DNA of 24,068 nt from JAAYJR01 sp964540755 (GCA_964540755.1 CAZIOB010000178.1:1-24068); one strand, 5' to 3'. Counted from the first letter of the stretch, positions 6,819-15,348 are shown. The notes: generated by a model not told the origin, from the letters alone. Made by a program: numbers and translations.

Positions 6819-7925
6819 ATGAAGCAACTAATTTCTTTCATAAAAAAGGAGTTCCTGCACATTTTCAGAGATCCTCGTACAATGATGATTTTATTTGGTA
6901 TTCCTGTTACCCAGTTGCTTATTTTCGGAACTGTTATAAAAAATGAAATTAAGAATGTACATATTGCCATATATGACCAATCGAAAGATATAACCACAAT
7001 GGAGATCACCAATAAGCTGCTCTCATCCGGCTATTTCATACTTGATAAAAACCTGGACGGCATTAAAGGTATTGATGATATCTTTAAAAAAGGGAAAGTA
7101 AAAGAGGTGATTGTCTTTGAAAACGATTTCGGCGAAAAACTGGTAAGAGAAGGAAAGGCGGATGTACAGATCATTGCCGATGCATCCGATCCCAATGTTG
7201 CAAGGCTGGTAACCTCATATACTTCAGGAATTATAAATGATTATATTAAGAAGTTACATCCGAATATCGATATGCCTCTGAATATAGAACCCAAAGTAAG
7301 AATGTATTTCAATGAAAGCATGAAAAGCGCCTATATGTTTGTTCCGGGAACCATGGCGCTTATATTAATGCTTATTTCTGCATTAATGACCTCTATTTCC
7401 ATAACCCGTGAAAAAGAAATGGGAACAATGGAGATTCTTCTGGTTTCGCCGCTTAAACCTTTACAGATAATTGTCGGGAAAGTGCTTCCGTACCTGTTAC
7501 TATCTGTTATTAATGCCTTTTTGATTGTGCTGACAGGCAGGTTTGTGTTCGATGTCCCTGTTACCGGCAGTTTCATCTTACTGATATCAGAAACCATTCT
7601 CTTTATTCTCATGGCTCTTTGTCTTGGTATTATGATATCAACAGCAGCAAAAAACCAGCTTATGGCTATGTTCATCTCTATGATAGTCCTTATGCTGCCT
7701 ACTATAATCCTTTCGGGATTTATCTTTCCTATTGAAAATATGCCCCGCCTGTTGCAGTGGCTCAGCTTTATTATGCCGGCCAGGTGGTTTGTTACTATCA
7801 TACGGGGTATCATGCTCAAAGGAACAGGAATTTTCTTTTTATGGAAAGAGACGCTTATATTGACCGGAATGACAATATTCTTTATTTCAGTCAGTGTGAA
7901 AAAATTCAAAATAAGGCTTGAATAA
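6819..7925 (+). CDS. ABC-2 type permease (YbhS/YbhR-like), first subunit
   Basis: A 368-residue inner membrane protein with the ABC-2 layout: a basic cytoplasmic start (ISFIKKEFLHIFRDPRTMMI), one membrane helix near residues 22-42, a periplasmic domain of about 130 residues, and five further hydrophobic helices between about 172 and 362. The cytoplasmic loop after the second helix contains the conserved TREKEMGTMEILLVSPLKP motif that couples to the ATPase. It would form the membrane channel as a heterodimer with the next gene product. The gene starts 37 bases after the second ATPase. Confidence 0.92.
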   Translation: MKQLISFIKKEFLHIFRDPRTMMILFGIPVTQLLIFGTVIKNEIKNVHIAIYDQSKDITTMEITNKLLSSGYFILDKNLDGIKGIDDIFKKGKVKEVIVFENDFGEKLVREGKADVQIIADASDPNVARLVTSYTSGIINDYIKKLHPNIDMPLNIEPKVRMYFNESMKSAYMFVPGTMALILMLISALMTSISITREKEMGTMEILLVSPLKPLQIIVGKVLPYLLLSVINAFLIVLTGRFVFDVPVTGSFILLISETILFILMALCLGIMISTAAKNQLMAMFISMIVLMLPTIILSGFIFPIENMPRLLQWLSFIMPARWFVTIIRGIMLKGTGIFFLWKETLILTGMTIFFISVSVKKFKIRLE

Positions 7926-8025
7926 CTATTTAATCTGTATGCCCGGCAAAAATTTATTTCAATACCGGTAAAAAAATTAAATTAAATAAATCAATAGCCT
8001 GCTTGTAAATTATTAAAAAAATTGG

Positions 8026-9144
8026 ATGAGAACAATTGCATATATACTTCAAAAAGAGTTCCGGCAAATTTTCAGGAACCGTTTCCTGGTGCCAATGATC
8101 TTTGGTGTCCCCCTGGTACAAATGCTGATTTTAGTTTATGCCGCAACATTCGACATGAAAAAAATTGATATGACAATAGTGGATAAAGATATATCCACCT
8201 TTTCAAGGGAGTTAGTTTGCAAATTCCAGGGAATTCCATTTTTCAATATTAATCAATCGGCTGAGAATGTAAAAATTGGGGAGGATATGTTGTTAAAAGA
8301 TGAAACTGACGCAGTATTAATAATACCTGACGGAATGGAAAGAAACCTTGTGCGTGATGACAAAGCCGGGATTCAAATGCTTATTAATGCGATTGACGGG
8401 AATTCAGCACAACTCATTTATTCTTATTCGGCAAATATAATAAGGGATTACAATCAAAATCTAATAGCAGAATGGAAAGAAATGCCCGGATTCAAACCGA
8501 TTAATCAGGTAAACATTGCAGAAAGATATTGGTATAACACTGAACTTAACTATAAATGGTATATGGCTCCGGGTATTCTGGCAATATTGGTAACTATAAT
8601 AGGTATGTTCATGTCAGGATTGAACCTGGTGCGTGAAAAAGAGATCGGCACTATAGAACAACTTAATGTTACCCCGGTAAAAAAACATCATTTTATTATA
8701 GGGAAACTTGTTCCTTTCTGGATAATAGGAATATTCGATCTTGCATTCGGATTGGCAATTGCAAGGGTCGTGTTTAACCTTCCTGTTGAAGGCAGCCTTT
8801 GCTTGCTGTTTTTTTTCACAGGCGTTTATCTTGTTGGCGTATTGGGACTGGGACTTTTTATTTCAACAATGGCAGATACACAACAGCAGGTTATGTTTAT
8901 GAATTTCTTCTTTATGGTAATATTTATTCTGATGGGAGGCATTTTTACGCCGGTTGAAAGTATGCCACACTGGGCGCAAGTGGCAGACCTTATCAATCCC
9001 GTGTTCTATTTTATGAAAATTATGCGAAACATATTATTAAAAGGTTCAGGATTTTTTGATCTTCTGGAAGAATTTATCTCACTGGTTGTCCTTGGAATAA
9101 CCTTTTTGAGCCTGGCAATTTTCCGTTACCATAAAACAACATAA
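8026..9144 (+). CDS. ABC-2 type permease (YbhS/YbhR-like), second subunit
   Basis: A 372-residue paralogue of the preceding permease with the same organisation: N-terminal LQKEFRQIFRNRFLVPMIFG and first helix, periplasmic domain, then five helices beginning near residue 178. The coupling motif reads LVREKEIGTIEQLNVTPVKK. The C-terminal region GGIFTPVESMPHWAQ corresponds to GFIFPIENMPRLLQ in its partner. It completes the export complex and is the last gene of the operon; a new promoter follows at 9224-9255. The substrate cannot be read from the sequence. Relatives export drugs and dyes. Confidence 0.92.
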   Translation: MRTIAYILQKEFRQIFRNRFLVPMIFGVPLVQMLILVYAATFDMKKIDMTIVDKDISTFSRELVCKFQGIPFFNINQSAENVKIGEDMLLKDETDAVLIIPDGMERNLVRDDKAGIQMLINAIDGNSAQLIYSYSANIIRDYNQNLIAEWKEMPGFKPINQVNIAERYWYNTELNYKWYMAPGILAILVTIIGMFMSGLNLVREKEIGTIEQLNVTPVKKHHFIIGKLVPFWIIGIFDLAFGLAIARVVFNLPVEGSLCLLFFFTGVYLVGVLGLGLFISTMADTQQQVMFMNFFFMVIFILMGGIFTPVESMPHWAQVADLINPVFYFMKIMRNILLKGSGFFDLLEEFISLVVLGITFLSLAIFRYHKTT

Positions 9145-9223
9145 TCAACTATCTTAATCAAAAATTCAAAAAACTGATGCTTAATTTGAATAAATTTAAA
9201 TTTAAAACATTAGTTCACTATTC

Positions 9224-9255
9224 TTTTCTCTATTTAAACAATATTTCTAAATTTG
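9224..9255 (+). promoter_or_regulatory. Promoter of the orange-protein-like cluster
   Basis: TAAATTTG at 9248-9255 matches the -7 consensus TAnnTTTG exactly. A TTTT at 9224-9227, 20 bp upstream, is a three-of-four match to the -33 TTTG. Transcription would start near 9262 with a leader of about 120 bases before the ATG at 9382. Confidence 0.5.
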
Positions 9256-9381
9256 CGTCGAAAAAATAAAAAAAACATATTAACACATAATAAAAAATTA
9301 CTGAATGTTGGATTGCCAGACATTTAATTATTAACTTATGCCGCAAAAATAGAATAAAATAATTACAAAATTTTTTAATGT

Positions 9382-9699
9382 ATGAAGATAGTTATAACAT
9401 CAACGGGGAACAACCTCAGATCAAAGTTCGATTTAAGATTTGGAAGAGCAGCATGGTTTTGTGTTTACGATACAGAGAAAGGCACTGTGGATTTCATAGA
9501 GAATGAAAATAAGAATATCAACGGCGGCGCCGGCACAAAAACTTCAGCTAAAGTTGCCGAACTCGGAGCACAAAAAGTAATTTCCGGAGATTTCGGTCCT
9601 AATGCAAAATTAATGCTGGAAAAATTACAAATACAAATGATCCTTCTTGATGGAGGTAATCAAAAGATAGAAGAAATAATAAAAAATATTAACGCCTGA
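9382..9699 (+). CDS. NifX/NifB-like small protein, orange protein (COG1433) family, copy 1
   Basis: A 105-residue protein made of one dinitrogenase iron-molybdenum cofactor biosynthesis domain (NifX/NifY/VnfX fold, an RNase H-like alpha/beta fold). Conserved stretches: MKIVITSTGNNL at the start, SKFDLRFGRAAWFCVYD (residues 14-30), NINGGAGTKTSAKVAELGAQ and GDFGPNAK (72-79). No nitrogenase genes are nearby, so a role in FeMo-cofactor assembly is unlikely. Single-domain proteins of this group include the Desulfovibrio orange protein ORP, which carries a Mo-Cu sulfide cluster, and they commonly neighbour MinD-like Fe-S ATPases, exactly as here. The metal bound by this protein is not evident from the sequence. 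Confidence 0.9.
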   Translation: MKIVITSTGNNLRSKFDLRFGRAAWFCVYDTEKGTVDFIENENKNINGGAGTKTSAKVAELGAQKVISGDFGPNAKLMLEKLQIQMILLDGGNQKIEEIIKNINA

Positions 9700-9730
9700 A
9701 CACCAGGCCGGCATATACTATTAAACGACT

Positions 9731-9757
9731 TCCTGTTCATTAGCAACAGGATTTTTT
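9731..9757 (+). terminator. Intrinsic terminator or attenuator between the two COG1433 genes
   Basis: TCCTGTT (9731-9737) and AACAGGA (9745-9751) form a 7-bp stem with a 7-base loop, and the stem runs into TTTTTT (9752-9757). An outer pair CCGGC/GCCGG (around 9710 and 9768) could form a competing or enclosing stem. It lies inside a 96-bp gap between genes that look functionally linked, so partial termination is more likely than a complete stop. Confidence 0.55.
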
Positions 9758-9795
9758 GAATATAAAGCCGGTTAAGGTTAATAAAAAATAATTAA

Positions 9796-10134
9796 ATGAT
9801 GAAAATAGCAATTCCTATTAATGAAAATGGCATTCTTGAAGACCATTTCGGACATTGCAAATATTTTGCAGTATTAGAAATTAATAATAATGAAATTGTT
9901 TCAGAAGAAATCATTGAAGCTCCACCCCACCAGCCTGGCCTTCTGCCTGAATGGCTGTCCGAATTGGGGGCAACCGATATTCTTTCAGCGGGTATGGGCA
10001 ACAGGGCTATACAACTGTTAAATAATAAAAAAGTAAATGTATATGTAGGGGCGCCAAAATTAAAAGCAAGAGATCTGGTTTCCGGATATCTTGATAATTC
10101 TATAGAGTTTAGAGCAAATTTGTGTGATCACTGA
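9796..10134 (+). CDS. NifX/NifB-like small protein, orange protein (COG1433) family, copy 2
   Basis: A 112-residue single-domain protein of the same superfamily as the gene before it, but of a different subgroup. Landmarks: MKIAIPINENGILEDHFGHCKYF (HFGHC at about residues 17-21), PPHQPGLLPEWLSELGA, SAGMGNRAIQLL and the C-terminal CDH. The HFGHC and C-terminal CDH motifs, absent from copy 1, are plausible metal ligands. The start could be Met1 or Met2, which are adjacent. The stop codon lies two bases before the ATG of the next ATPase gene, so translation of the two is probably coupled, consistent with a protein pair that works together. Confidence 0.9.
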   Translation: MMKIAIPINENGILEDHFGHCKYFAVLEINNNEIVSEEIIEAPPHQPGLLPEWLSELGATDILSAGMGNRAIQLLNNKKVNVYVGAPKLKARDLVSGYLDNSIEFRANLCDH

Positions 10135-10136
10135 TT

Positions 10137-10988
10137 ATGAAGATAGCCATTGCAAGCGGTAAGGGAGGGACAGGAAAAACAACAGTATCGGTAAATTTGT
10201 TTCATTTTTTAGCAAAGTTTCATTATGGAAATATTCATTTGATCGACTGTGATGTTGAGGAACCTAATGATATATTTTTCTTTAAAGATCCTGAACTTAT
10301 AAAGAAAGAAGAAGTATTCCGGCTGATACCCGAGATTGATAATGAAGCATGTACTTACTGCAAAAAATGCGAAGAGTGGTGTGAATTCAATGCCATAACC
10401 ATTATTGCCGGCAGAAAATACGCAGAGGTAAATGCCAATCTTTGCCATTCATGCGGTGCTTGTATTCTTGCATGTAATTTTGGAGCAATAACAGAAAAGA
10501 ACGATCCGCTCGGGACTATCTCACATTACAAGATTGAAAATGGTGCAGATTTTTCAGAAGGATGCCTTAAAATAGGTTCTGCAATGCAGACTCCCCTGAT
10601 AAAAAAATTGAAACAAAATTCAATTAAAGAAAATTCGATAACTATTCTTGATGCACCGCCCGGAACCAGTTGTCCTGTTGTAGAAACTGTGGCAGACGTT
10701 GATTTCGTTATTCTTGTAAGCGAACCTACTCCTTTTGGACTTAACGATCTGAAAATAATGGTTGAACTTCTTAATGAAATTAATAAACCTTTCGGAGTGA
10801 TAATAAATAAGGCCGGGCTGGGATCAAATGAAATTTACAATTTCCTTGAAAATAATAATATAGAACTATTAGCGGAAATTCCTTTTTCAAGAGAATATGC
10901 AGAACAATATTCTTCAGGTGACTTGTTAGATAATATTTCTGAGGAGACTGAAAAAACTTATAAAAAAATAATAGAAAGAATACTTTAA
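10137..10988 (+). CDS. MinD/Mrp-like P-loop ATPase with 2[4Fe-4S] ferredoxin insert, copy 1
   Basis: A 283-residue member of the COG1149 group (MinD superfamily). It starts with the deviant Walker A KGGTGKTT (9-16) and continues with the switch region DCDVEEPN (37-44). A ferredoxin insert follows with two CxxCxxCxxxC clusters: Cys72, 75, 78, 82 and Cys103, 106, 109, 113. The ATPase core resumes with ILDAPPGTSCPVVETV and the Mrp-like nucleotide-binding end (INKAGLG, AEIPFSRE). It would bind ATP as a dimer and carry two [4Fe-4S] clusters. In Desulfovibrio, homologous ATPases interact with the orange protein and influence cell division; whether this holds here is inference. Confidence 0.93.
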   Translation: MKIAIASGKGGTGKTTVSVNLFHFLAKFHYGNIHLIDCDVEEPNDIFFFKDPELIKKEEVFRLIPEIDNEACTYCKKCEEWCEFNAITIIAGRKYAEVNANLCHSCGACILACNFGAITEKNDPLGTISHYKIENGADFSEGCLKIGSAMQTPLIKKLKQNSIKENSITILDAPPGTSCPVVETVADVDFVILVSEPTPFGLNDLKIMVELLNEINKPFGVIINKAGLGSNEIYNFLENNNIELLAEIPFSREYAEQYSSGDLLDNISEETEKTYKKIIERIL

Positions 10989-11182
10989 AAAATTTTTGTT
11001 CTTGATCAACAAATCAATTTCATATTGAATCATTAAGATCTTAGCATTGTTAACTTGCCGCAGGGAGTTGCAATTATCCCGCTGAATCAGCAGGGAAAAA
11101 ATCTAATAGAAGTATTCATTTATAAAATAGCAGGATAAAAAGGGGGTATGATCATTTTAATCATATAGTTTTTAAGATATTA
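10989..11182. promoter_or_regulatory. Gap between ATPase genes with inverted repeats
   Basis: A 194-bp gap. CCCGCTGAATCAGCAGGG (near 11078-11095) can form a small hairpin with one bulge, and TATGAT/ATCATA (11147-11152 and 11160-11165) is an inverted repeat 17 bases before the ATG of the second ATPase. The latter could be an operator, as TATGATTA also recurs upstream of the hydrolase gene at 13439-13472. Confidence 0.3.
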
Positions 11183-12049
11183 ATGAAAGAGATAACAGTA
11201 TTAAGCGGTAAAGGCGGAGCGGGTAAGACAAGTGTTACAGCAGCAATTGCTTCTCTTGCAAAGAATGCAGTATTCTGTGATAATGATGTTGATGCGGCTG
11301 ATCTGCACCTCATCTTTAATCCGGAAATCATACAGGAACATTCATTTGAGAGCGGCAGAAAAGCATTTATAGATCCGGATATCTGCAATGGTTGTGGGCT
11401 TTGCATAATTAACTGCAGGTTTGATGCAATACACAGGAACGATACCGAATGGCCTGAAATTAATCCTTTTCAATGTGAGGGATGCCGTGTTTGCGAAAGA
11501 ATATGCCCACTAAATGCCATAACCACTTCGGTTAATGAAAACAACAAATGGTTTATTTCAAATACCCGTTTTGGCACTCTGGTACATGCTAAAATGGGAG
11601 CCGGCGAAGAAAACTCCGGAAAACTTGTTACCAGGATAAGGACTAAAGCAAAAGAGATTGCAACGACTGAAAAAGCTGATTTCATAATAAGTGACGGCTC
11701 TCCGGGAATTGGCTGCCCGGTTATTGCTTCCGTAACCGGCACTGATATGGTGCTTCTTGTAATTGAACCTTCACAAACAGGACTTCACGATGCCCAAAGG
11801 TTACACCAACTGGTGCAGTCCTTTAATATTCCGGCGTTCGCAATTATCAACAAATATGATATTAATATCAAAATCACTGCTGAAACAGAAGAATTTTTAA
11901 AAAAAAACAGAATACCTCTGCTGGGTAAAATTCCGTTTGATACAAAATTTGTAGATTCGATGGTAGATGGCAAAACAATTATTGAATATGCGCCGGAATC
12001 TGAATTAAGCAAAAAATTCGAATCTTTATGGGAAAAACTTATTTCATAA
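11183..12049 (+). CDS. MinD/Mrp-like P-loop ATPase with 2[4Fe-4S] ferredoxin insert, copy 2
   Basis: A 288-residue paralogue of the preceding ATPase. Deviant Walker A KGGAGKTS (10-17), switch DNDVDAADLH (33-42), then two CxxCxxCxxxC motifs: Cys68, 71, 74, 78 and Cys98, 101, 104, 108, the last followed by Pro as in bacterial ferredoxins. The core resumes with SDGSPGIGCPVIASVTG and ends with INKYDIN and LLGKIPFDTKFV. The two ATPases are clearly different in sequence, so a heterodimer is likely, as such pairs are conserved together beside COG1433 genes in anaerobes. The cluster may load or move a metal or Fe-S cluster in an ATP-dependent way (inference). Confidence 0.93.
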   Translation: MKEITVLSGKGGAGKTSVTAAIASLAKNAVFCDNDVDAADLHLIFNPEIIQEHSFESGRKAFIDPDICNGCGLCIINCRFDAIHRNDTEWPEINPFQCEGCRVCERICPLNAITTSVNENNKWFISNTRFGTLVHAKMGAGEENSGKLVTRIRTKAKEIATTEKADFIISDGSPGIGCPVIASVTGTDMVLLVIEPSQTGLHDAQRLHQLVQSFNIPAFAIINKYDINIKITAETEEFLKKNRIPLLGKIPFDTKFVDSMVDGKTIIEYAPESELSKKFESLWEKLIS

Positions 12050-12127
12050 GACTTTGATACCGGCAAAAATTCTTTTAGCCATAAAATTTATGATATTCAC
12101 CTTAAATAATAATGCAATTATTTTGAA

Positions 12128-13345
12128 ATGCTTCCTAAAGAAATATCAGCACATAATTTTTATTCATTTATCTGGCATGCTGCATTCCTTGCCCTGGCGA
12201 AAAATTTCATAGATATTGATACTATTATTCCTTCGCTGCTGGTAGAGGCAGGTGGCGGGCCTATACATATAGGGATACTGACAACAATAATGCTGGGCGG
12301 ATCCCGTTTCACCCAACTCTTTTTTGCTCCGTACCTTAGTAATAAATCCTTCAAAAAAAAATATTTGCTTATTGGTATAAATACCCGTGTGTCTGTCCTG
12401 ATAGCGCTGGGAATAATTTTATTAACTTTTGAAGCATATCACGGAAGATACATTATTTGGCTGATTTTCCTTTGCATTACAATATTTTCAGTAACCGGAG
12501 CCTTTTCCAATATAAGCTATACAGATATATTGGGTAAATCTGTGAATCCTGAAAAACGTAAAACATTCTTTTCAACACATCAGATAATATCAGGGATAAT
12601 TATTCTGGCAGCTGCTTTCCTTGTAAAAAAGGTTTTGGTATGGAAAGATTATCCTGTGAACTATGCATTTATGTTGTTCATAGGCGGAACATTCCTTCTT
12701 ATTGCATCAGGAGGTTTATGGAATATAAGAGAATCAGTCCCGTCAACACTAAAGATATCAAATCTGAAGAATTTTTTCACCGTGCTCTCTGTTGAAATGA
12801 AAAAAAACAAAAAGCTGGGGTATTTCCTTGGCTTTGTCAATACACAGGGTATAGCTGTCTCCTTTCTTCCCTTCGTTATTTTGTATGCAAAAGAAACATT
12901 CAATACCCAAAGCAGTGAAACAGGATTTTTTCTGCTTTTCAAAGTTATTGGCATTGTCATTGTAAGCATTCTTGTGCTGCTCGGAGCGAAAAAAATAAAG
13001 TATAACATTTTATTATACAGTAATTTAGCATTATCTATTCTAATGGCTGTAATGACATGGGAAATTGTCAATATGTCAAATATAAAATATATTTTTCTTA
13101 TCGGGGGAGTGGTATATTCTTTATACACAATAACAATGAGCGGACTGCTTCTCGAAATCTCCCGTAATGAGAACCGGGCCGTTTACACGGGATTTTCCGG
13201 GGCAGGTAACATACTGCCTGCAATTTTCCCGTTAATCGGAGGCACCTTAATTAAAATATTCGGATTCAAAATATTTTTTGTACTTTTTATGGCAACAATA
13301 ATTATTTCTGCATACTTTATTATAAAGATCAATTGCAAAAAGTAA
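12128..13345 (+). CDS. Major facilitator superfamily transporter
   Basis: A 405-residue integral membrane protein with about 12 hydrophobic helices in two halves separated by a charged central loop near residues 205-230, the layout of MFS carriers. A motif A-like segment (FFAPYLSNKSFKKKYLLIG) follows the second helix. The substrate is not recognisable. The gene lies 78 bases after the second Fe-S ATPase, on the same strand and before the COG1237 hydrolase, so it is probably co-expressed with the cluster. I do not recall an MFS carrier as a standard part of orange-protein operons, so this may be a lineage-specific addition, perhaps for a cofactor, metal complex or toxic product. Confidence 0.85.
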   Translation: MLPKEISAHNFYSFIWHAAFLALAKNFIDIDTIIPSLLVEAGGGPIHIGILTTIMLGGSRFTQLFFAPYLSNKSFKKKYLLIGINTRVSVLIALGIILLTFEAYHGRYIIWLIFLCITIFSVTGAFSNISYTDILGKSVNPEKRKTFFSTHQIISGIIILAAAFLVKKVLVWKDYPVNYAFMLFIGGTFLLIASGGLWNIRESVPSTLKISNLKNFFTVLSVEMKKNKKLGYFLGFVNTQGIAVSFLPFVILYAKETFNTQSSETGFFLLFKVIGIVIVSILVLLGAKKIKYNILLYSNLALSILMAVMTWEIVNMSNIKYIFLIGGVVYSLYTITMSGLLLEISRNENRAVYTGFSGAGNILPAIFPLIGGTLIKIFGFKIFFVLFMATIIISAYFIIKINCKK

Positions 13346-13438
13346 AGATTAGGTTATTCAGGAGTTTATTAAAGTAAGTTGAATTAAATGACAAATATCA
13401 TTAAGGCAAGAATATAACAAACACAGAAATATGAAAGG

Positions 13439-13472
13439 AGTATGATTATAAAATTATCCGGTAGTATGATTA
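13439..13472 (+). repeat. 24-bp-spaced direct repeat AGTATGATTA upstream of the hydrolase
   Basis: AGTATGATTA occurs at 13439-13448 and again at 13463-13472, so the copies begin 24 bp apart, close to two helical turns. They lie about 125 bp before the ATG at 13595 in a 249-bp gap, a suitable place for an activator. The shared core TATGAT also occurs in the inverted repeat at 11147-11165. Confidence 0.35.
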
Positions 13473-13594
13473 AAACTTATGTCAGTTATAAAAGATACAA
13501 AAAAATAAATAATTTTAACCATGGAACTAACGTGAACTTTTTTAAAACATAAATTTTATCTCATTGATTTAAATAATTAAAAAATTTTATTAGA

Positions 13595-14377
13595 ATGAAT
13601 ATATCTGTTCTTACTGAAAATACCGCAAGTAAAAATTTTCTTGCTGAACACGGTCTTTCTTACCTGATTGAAATTGATGATCAAAAAATTCTATTTGACA
13701 CGGGACATTCTGATGTCTTTTTAAAAAATGCTTCAATGATGGGTATTGATATTGAAAAAGAGACTGAAACAGTTATCCTTAGTCACGGCCATTGGGATCA
13801 TGGCAACGGACTGCGATATATTAAAAATAAGAAACTTATAGCACACCCTGATGCATTCATCAGGAGATTCAGAAAAAAAGATCTTTCACCTGTCGGATTA
13901 TCATTAACCAGGGAGGAAATTAAAAACAAATTCCGGCTTATCGAAACAAAGGAACCGTTTCAGGTAACCAGCAATCTTTTCTTTTTAGGGGAGATACCCC
14001 GCAATAATGATTTTGAAGCAAAATCAACCAATTACACTGATGATTTCCGCAATGAAGATTTTATCCCGGATGATTCAGCACTGGCAGCTATTGTAAATGG
14101 AAAACTTATTGTAGTCACAGGTTGCTCTCATTCAGGAATATGTAATATAACAGAATATGCTAAAAAAGTAACCGGGATTCCGAAGGCAGAGGCTGTTATA
14201 GGTGGATTCCACCTGAAAGAGATCGACGAACAAACCAGGAAAACAATAGAATATTTCAGGAATGAGGGAACCCGCAGGGTTTTTCCGTCTCATTGTACAG
14301 AACTACCGGCAATGGCAGCTTTTTACCACGAATTTAAAAATCAGCAGATAAAAACAGGCCAGGTGATTTACTTCTGA
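13595..14377 (+). CDS. Metallo-beta-lactamase-fold hydrolase, COG1237 type
   Basis: A 260-residue protein of the metallo-beta-lactamase superfamily. The metal-binding signature SHGHWDHG gives His64, His66, Asp68 and His69; further ligands lie in TGCSHSGICN, GGFHL and PSHCTEL. The Trp within HGHWDH and the TGCSHSG segment are typical of COG1237, a group that includes a dihydropterin aminobenzene-phosphate synthase involved in methanopterin-like synthesis. That activity is not implied here. COG1237 genes often accompany COG1433 and COG1149 genes in anaerobes, so I place it in the same cluster, although a 249-bp gap with repeats suggests it may also have its own promoter. Confidence 0.9.
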   Translation: MNISVLTENTASKNFLAEHGLSYLIEIDDQKILFDTGHSDVFLKNASMMGIDIEKETETVILSHGHWDHGNGLRYIKNKKLIAHPDAFIRRFRKKDLSPVGLSLTREEIKNKFRLIETKEPFQVTSNLFFLGEIPRNNDFEAKSTNYTDDFRNEDFIPDDSALAAIVNGKLIVVTGCSHSGICNITEYAKKVTGIPKAEAVIGGFHLKEIDEQTRKTIEYFRNEGTRRVFPSHCTELPAMAAFYHEFKNQQIKTGQVIYF

Positions 14378-14532
14378 TCCAATAGTCAGTCTGTTCCGGA
14401 CATTCAGTAAAGCCCTGATCCAAGACGACAAACAAAGTATCTCAGGCGATTTTTCAATCAGCCGTTTAATTGCTATAAGCAATGTATCTCAAAATATTTT
14501 TCAGTTAGTCGTTTAGAGCGACAAACGATAAA

Positions 14533-15348
14533 TTAAATACTTTTAAAATGGAATTCATCCCGATCCTTAAGAACGGGAAACTTTTTACGGAAATTATGCA
14601 ATTCCCTGTGTGACAATTCAAATATTTCTGTTTTTTCTCTATCTCCTGTAAAAAAGGAGATTCCTCCCGGATCAACAAACACTGAGTCTCCAATATACTC
14701 GTGTCCGTTGCCATCCCTGCCGACACGATTGACCCCAATGCAATATGCCTGATTTTCTATGGCACGGGCAGGTAATAGTGTTTTCCATGCCCGGTGGCGT
14801 GTTGCAGGCCAGTTTGCCATGTAAAGCAGCACATCATAATCCTCTCTGTTACGGCTCCACACGGGGAATCTCAGATCATAGCAGATCAGGGGACAAAACT
14901 TCCAGCTTTTGTACTCTGTAAGTAACCTTTTTTCACCGGCAGAATAATGCATATGCTCACCACTCATTGTGAAAAGATGGCGTTTGTCGTAATATTCAAT
15001 AGCGCCATCAGGGGAAGCCCATATACAACGGTTGTATATTTTACCGTTTTCTTCAATAATCAGAGTTCCGGTTATGACAGCTCCTTTTGCCGATGCGATA
15101 TTTCTTATGCGGCTGACAGACTTTCCGTCCATTGTCTCTTTATAATTTTCCGGGTGCATGGTAAATCCGGTTGTGAACATCTCGGGCAATATTATCACAT
15201 CAGCCTGATCAGTTTTTGCAATTAACTCTGAAAATTTTCGAAGATTTGCTGAAGGATCCTCCCAGATTATATCCGTCTGAACAACACATATCCTTAAATC
15301 ATTCAACTGTTTAAAATTTTCAGCTCGTTTCATTCTTCTAAATTGCAT
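14533..15348 (-). CDS. Carbon-nitrogen hydrolase (nitrilase superfamily), omega-amidase type
   Basis: A 271-residue CN hydrolase with the complete catalytic set: Glu56 (LPEMFTTGF), Lys122 (YDKRHLF), Cys156 (LICYDLRFPVW) and the accessory Glu131. The motifs PEMFTTGFTM, KRHLFTMSGE and YDVLLYMANWP are typical of the YafV/Nit2 branch, whose members hydrolyse the omega-amide of alpha-ketoglutaramate and alpha-ketosuccinamate, repair products of glutamine and asparagine transamination. It is cytoplasmic. The start may be the ATG at 15348 or the one at 15333, which has AGAAGA just before it; the family fold begins around residue 17 (LRICVVQTD). It stands alone on the minus strand, about 195 bp after the beta-helix gene. 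Confidence 0.9.
   Translation of the reverse strand: MQFRRMKRAENFKQLNDLRICVVQTDIIWEDPSANLRKFSELIAKTDQADVIILPEMFTTGFTMHPENYKETMDGKSVSRIRNIASAKGAVITGTLIIEENGKIYNRCIWASPDGAIEYYDKRHLFTMSGEHMHYSAGEKRLLTEYKSWKFCPLICYDLRFPVWSRNREDYDVLLYMANWPATRHRAWKTLLPARAIENQAYCIGVNRVGRDGNGHEYIGDSVFVDPGGISFFTGDREKTEIFELSHRELHNFRKKFPVLKDRDEFHFKSI

Noticed and set aside
7331..7909. 192-codon minus-strand frame inside the first permease gene
   Set aside because: Shadow of a clear ABC-2 permease; rich in Ile and Ser without domain features.
9382..10134. Nitrogenase cofactor assembly genes (NifX/NifB)
   Set aside because: The domain is shared, but no nifHDKENB genes or radical SAM motif are present; the context is that of orange-protein-type clusters.
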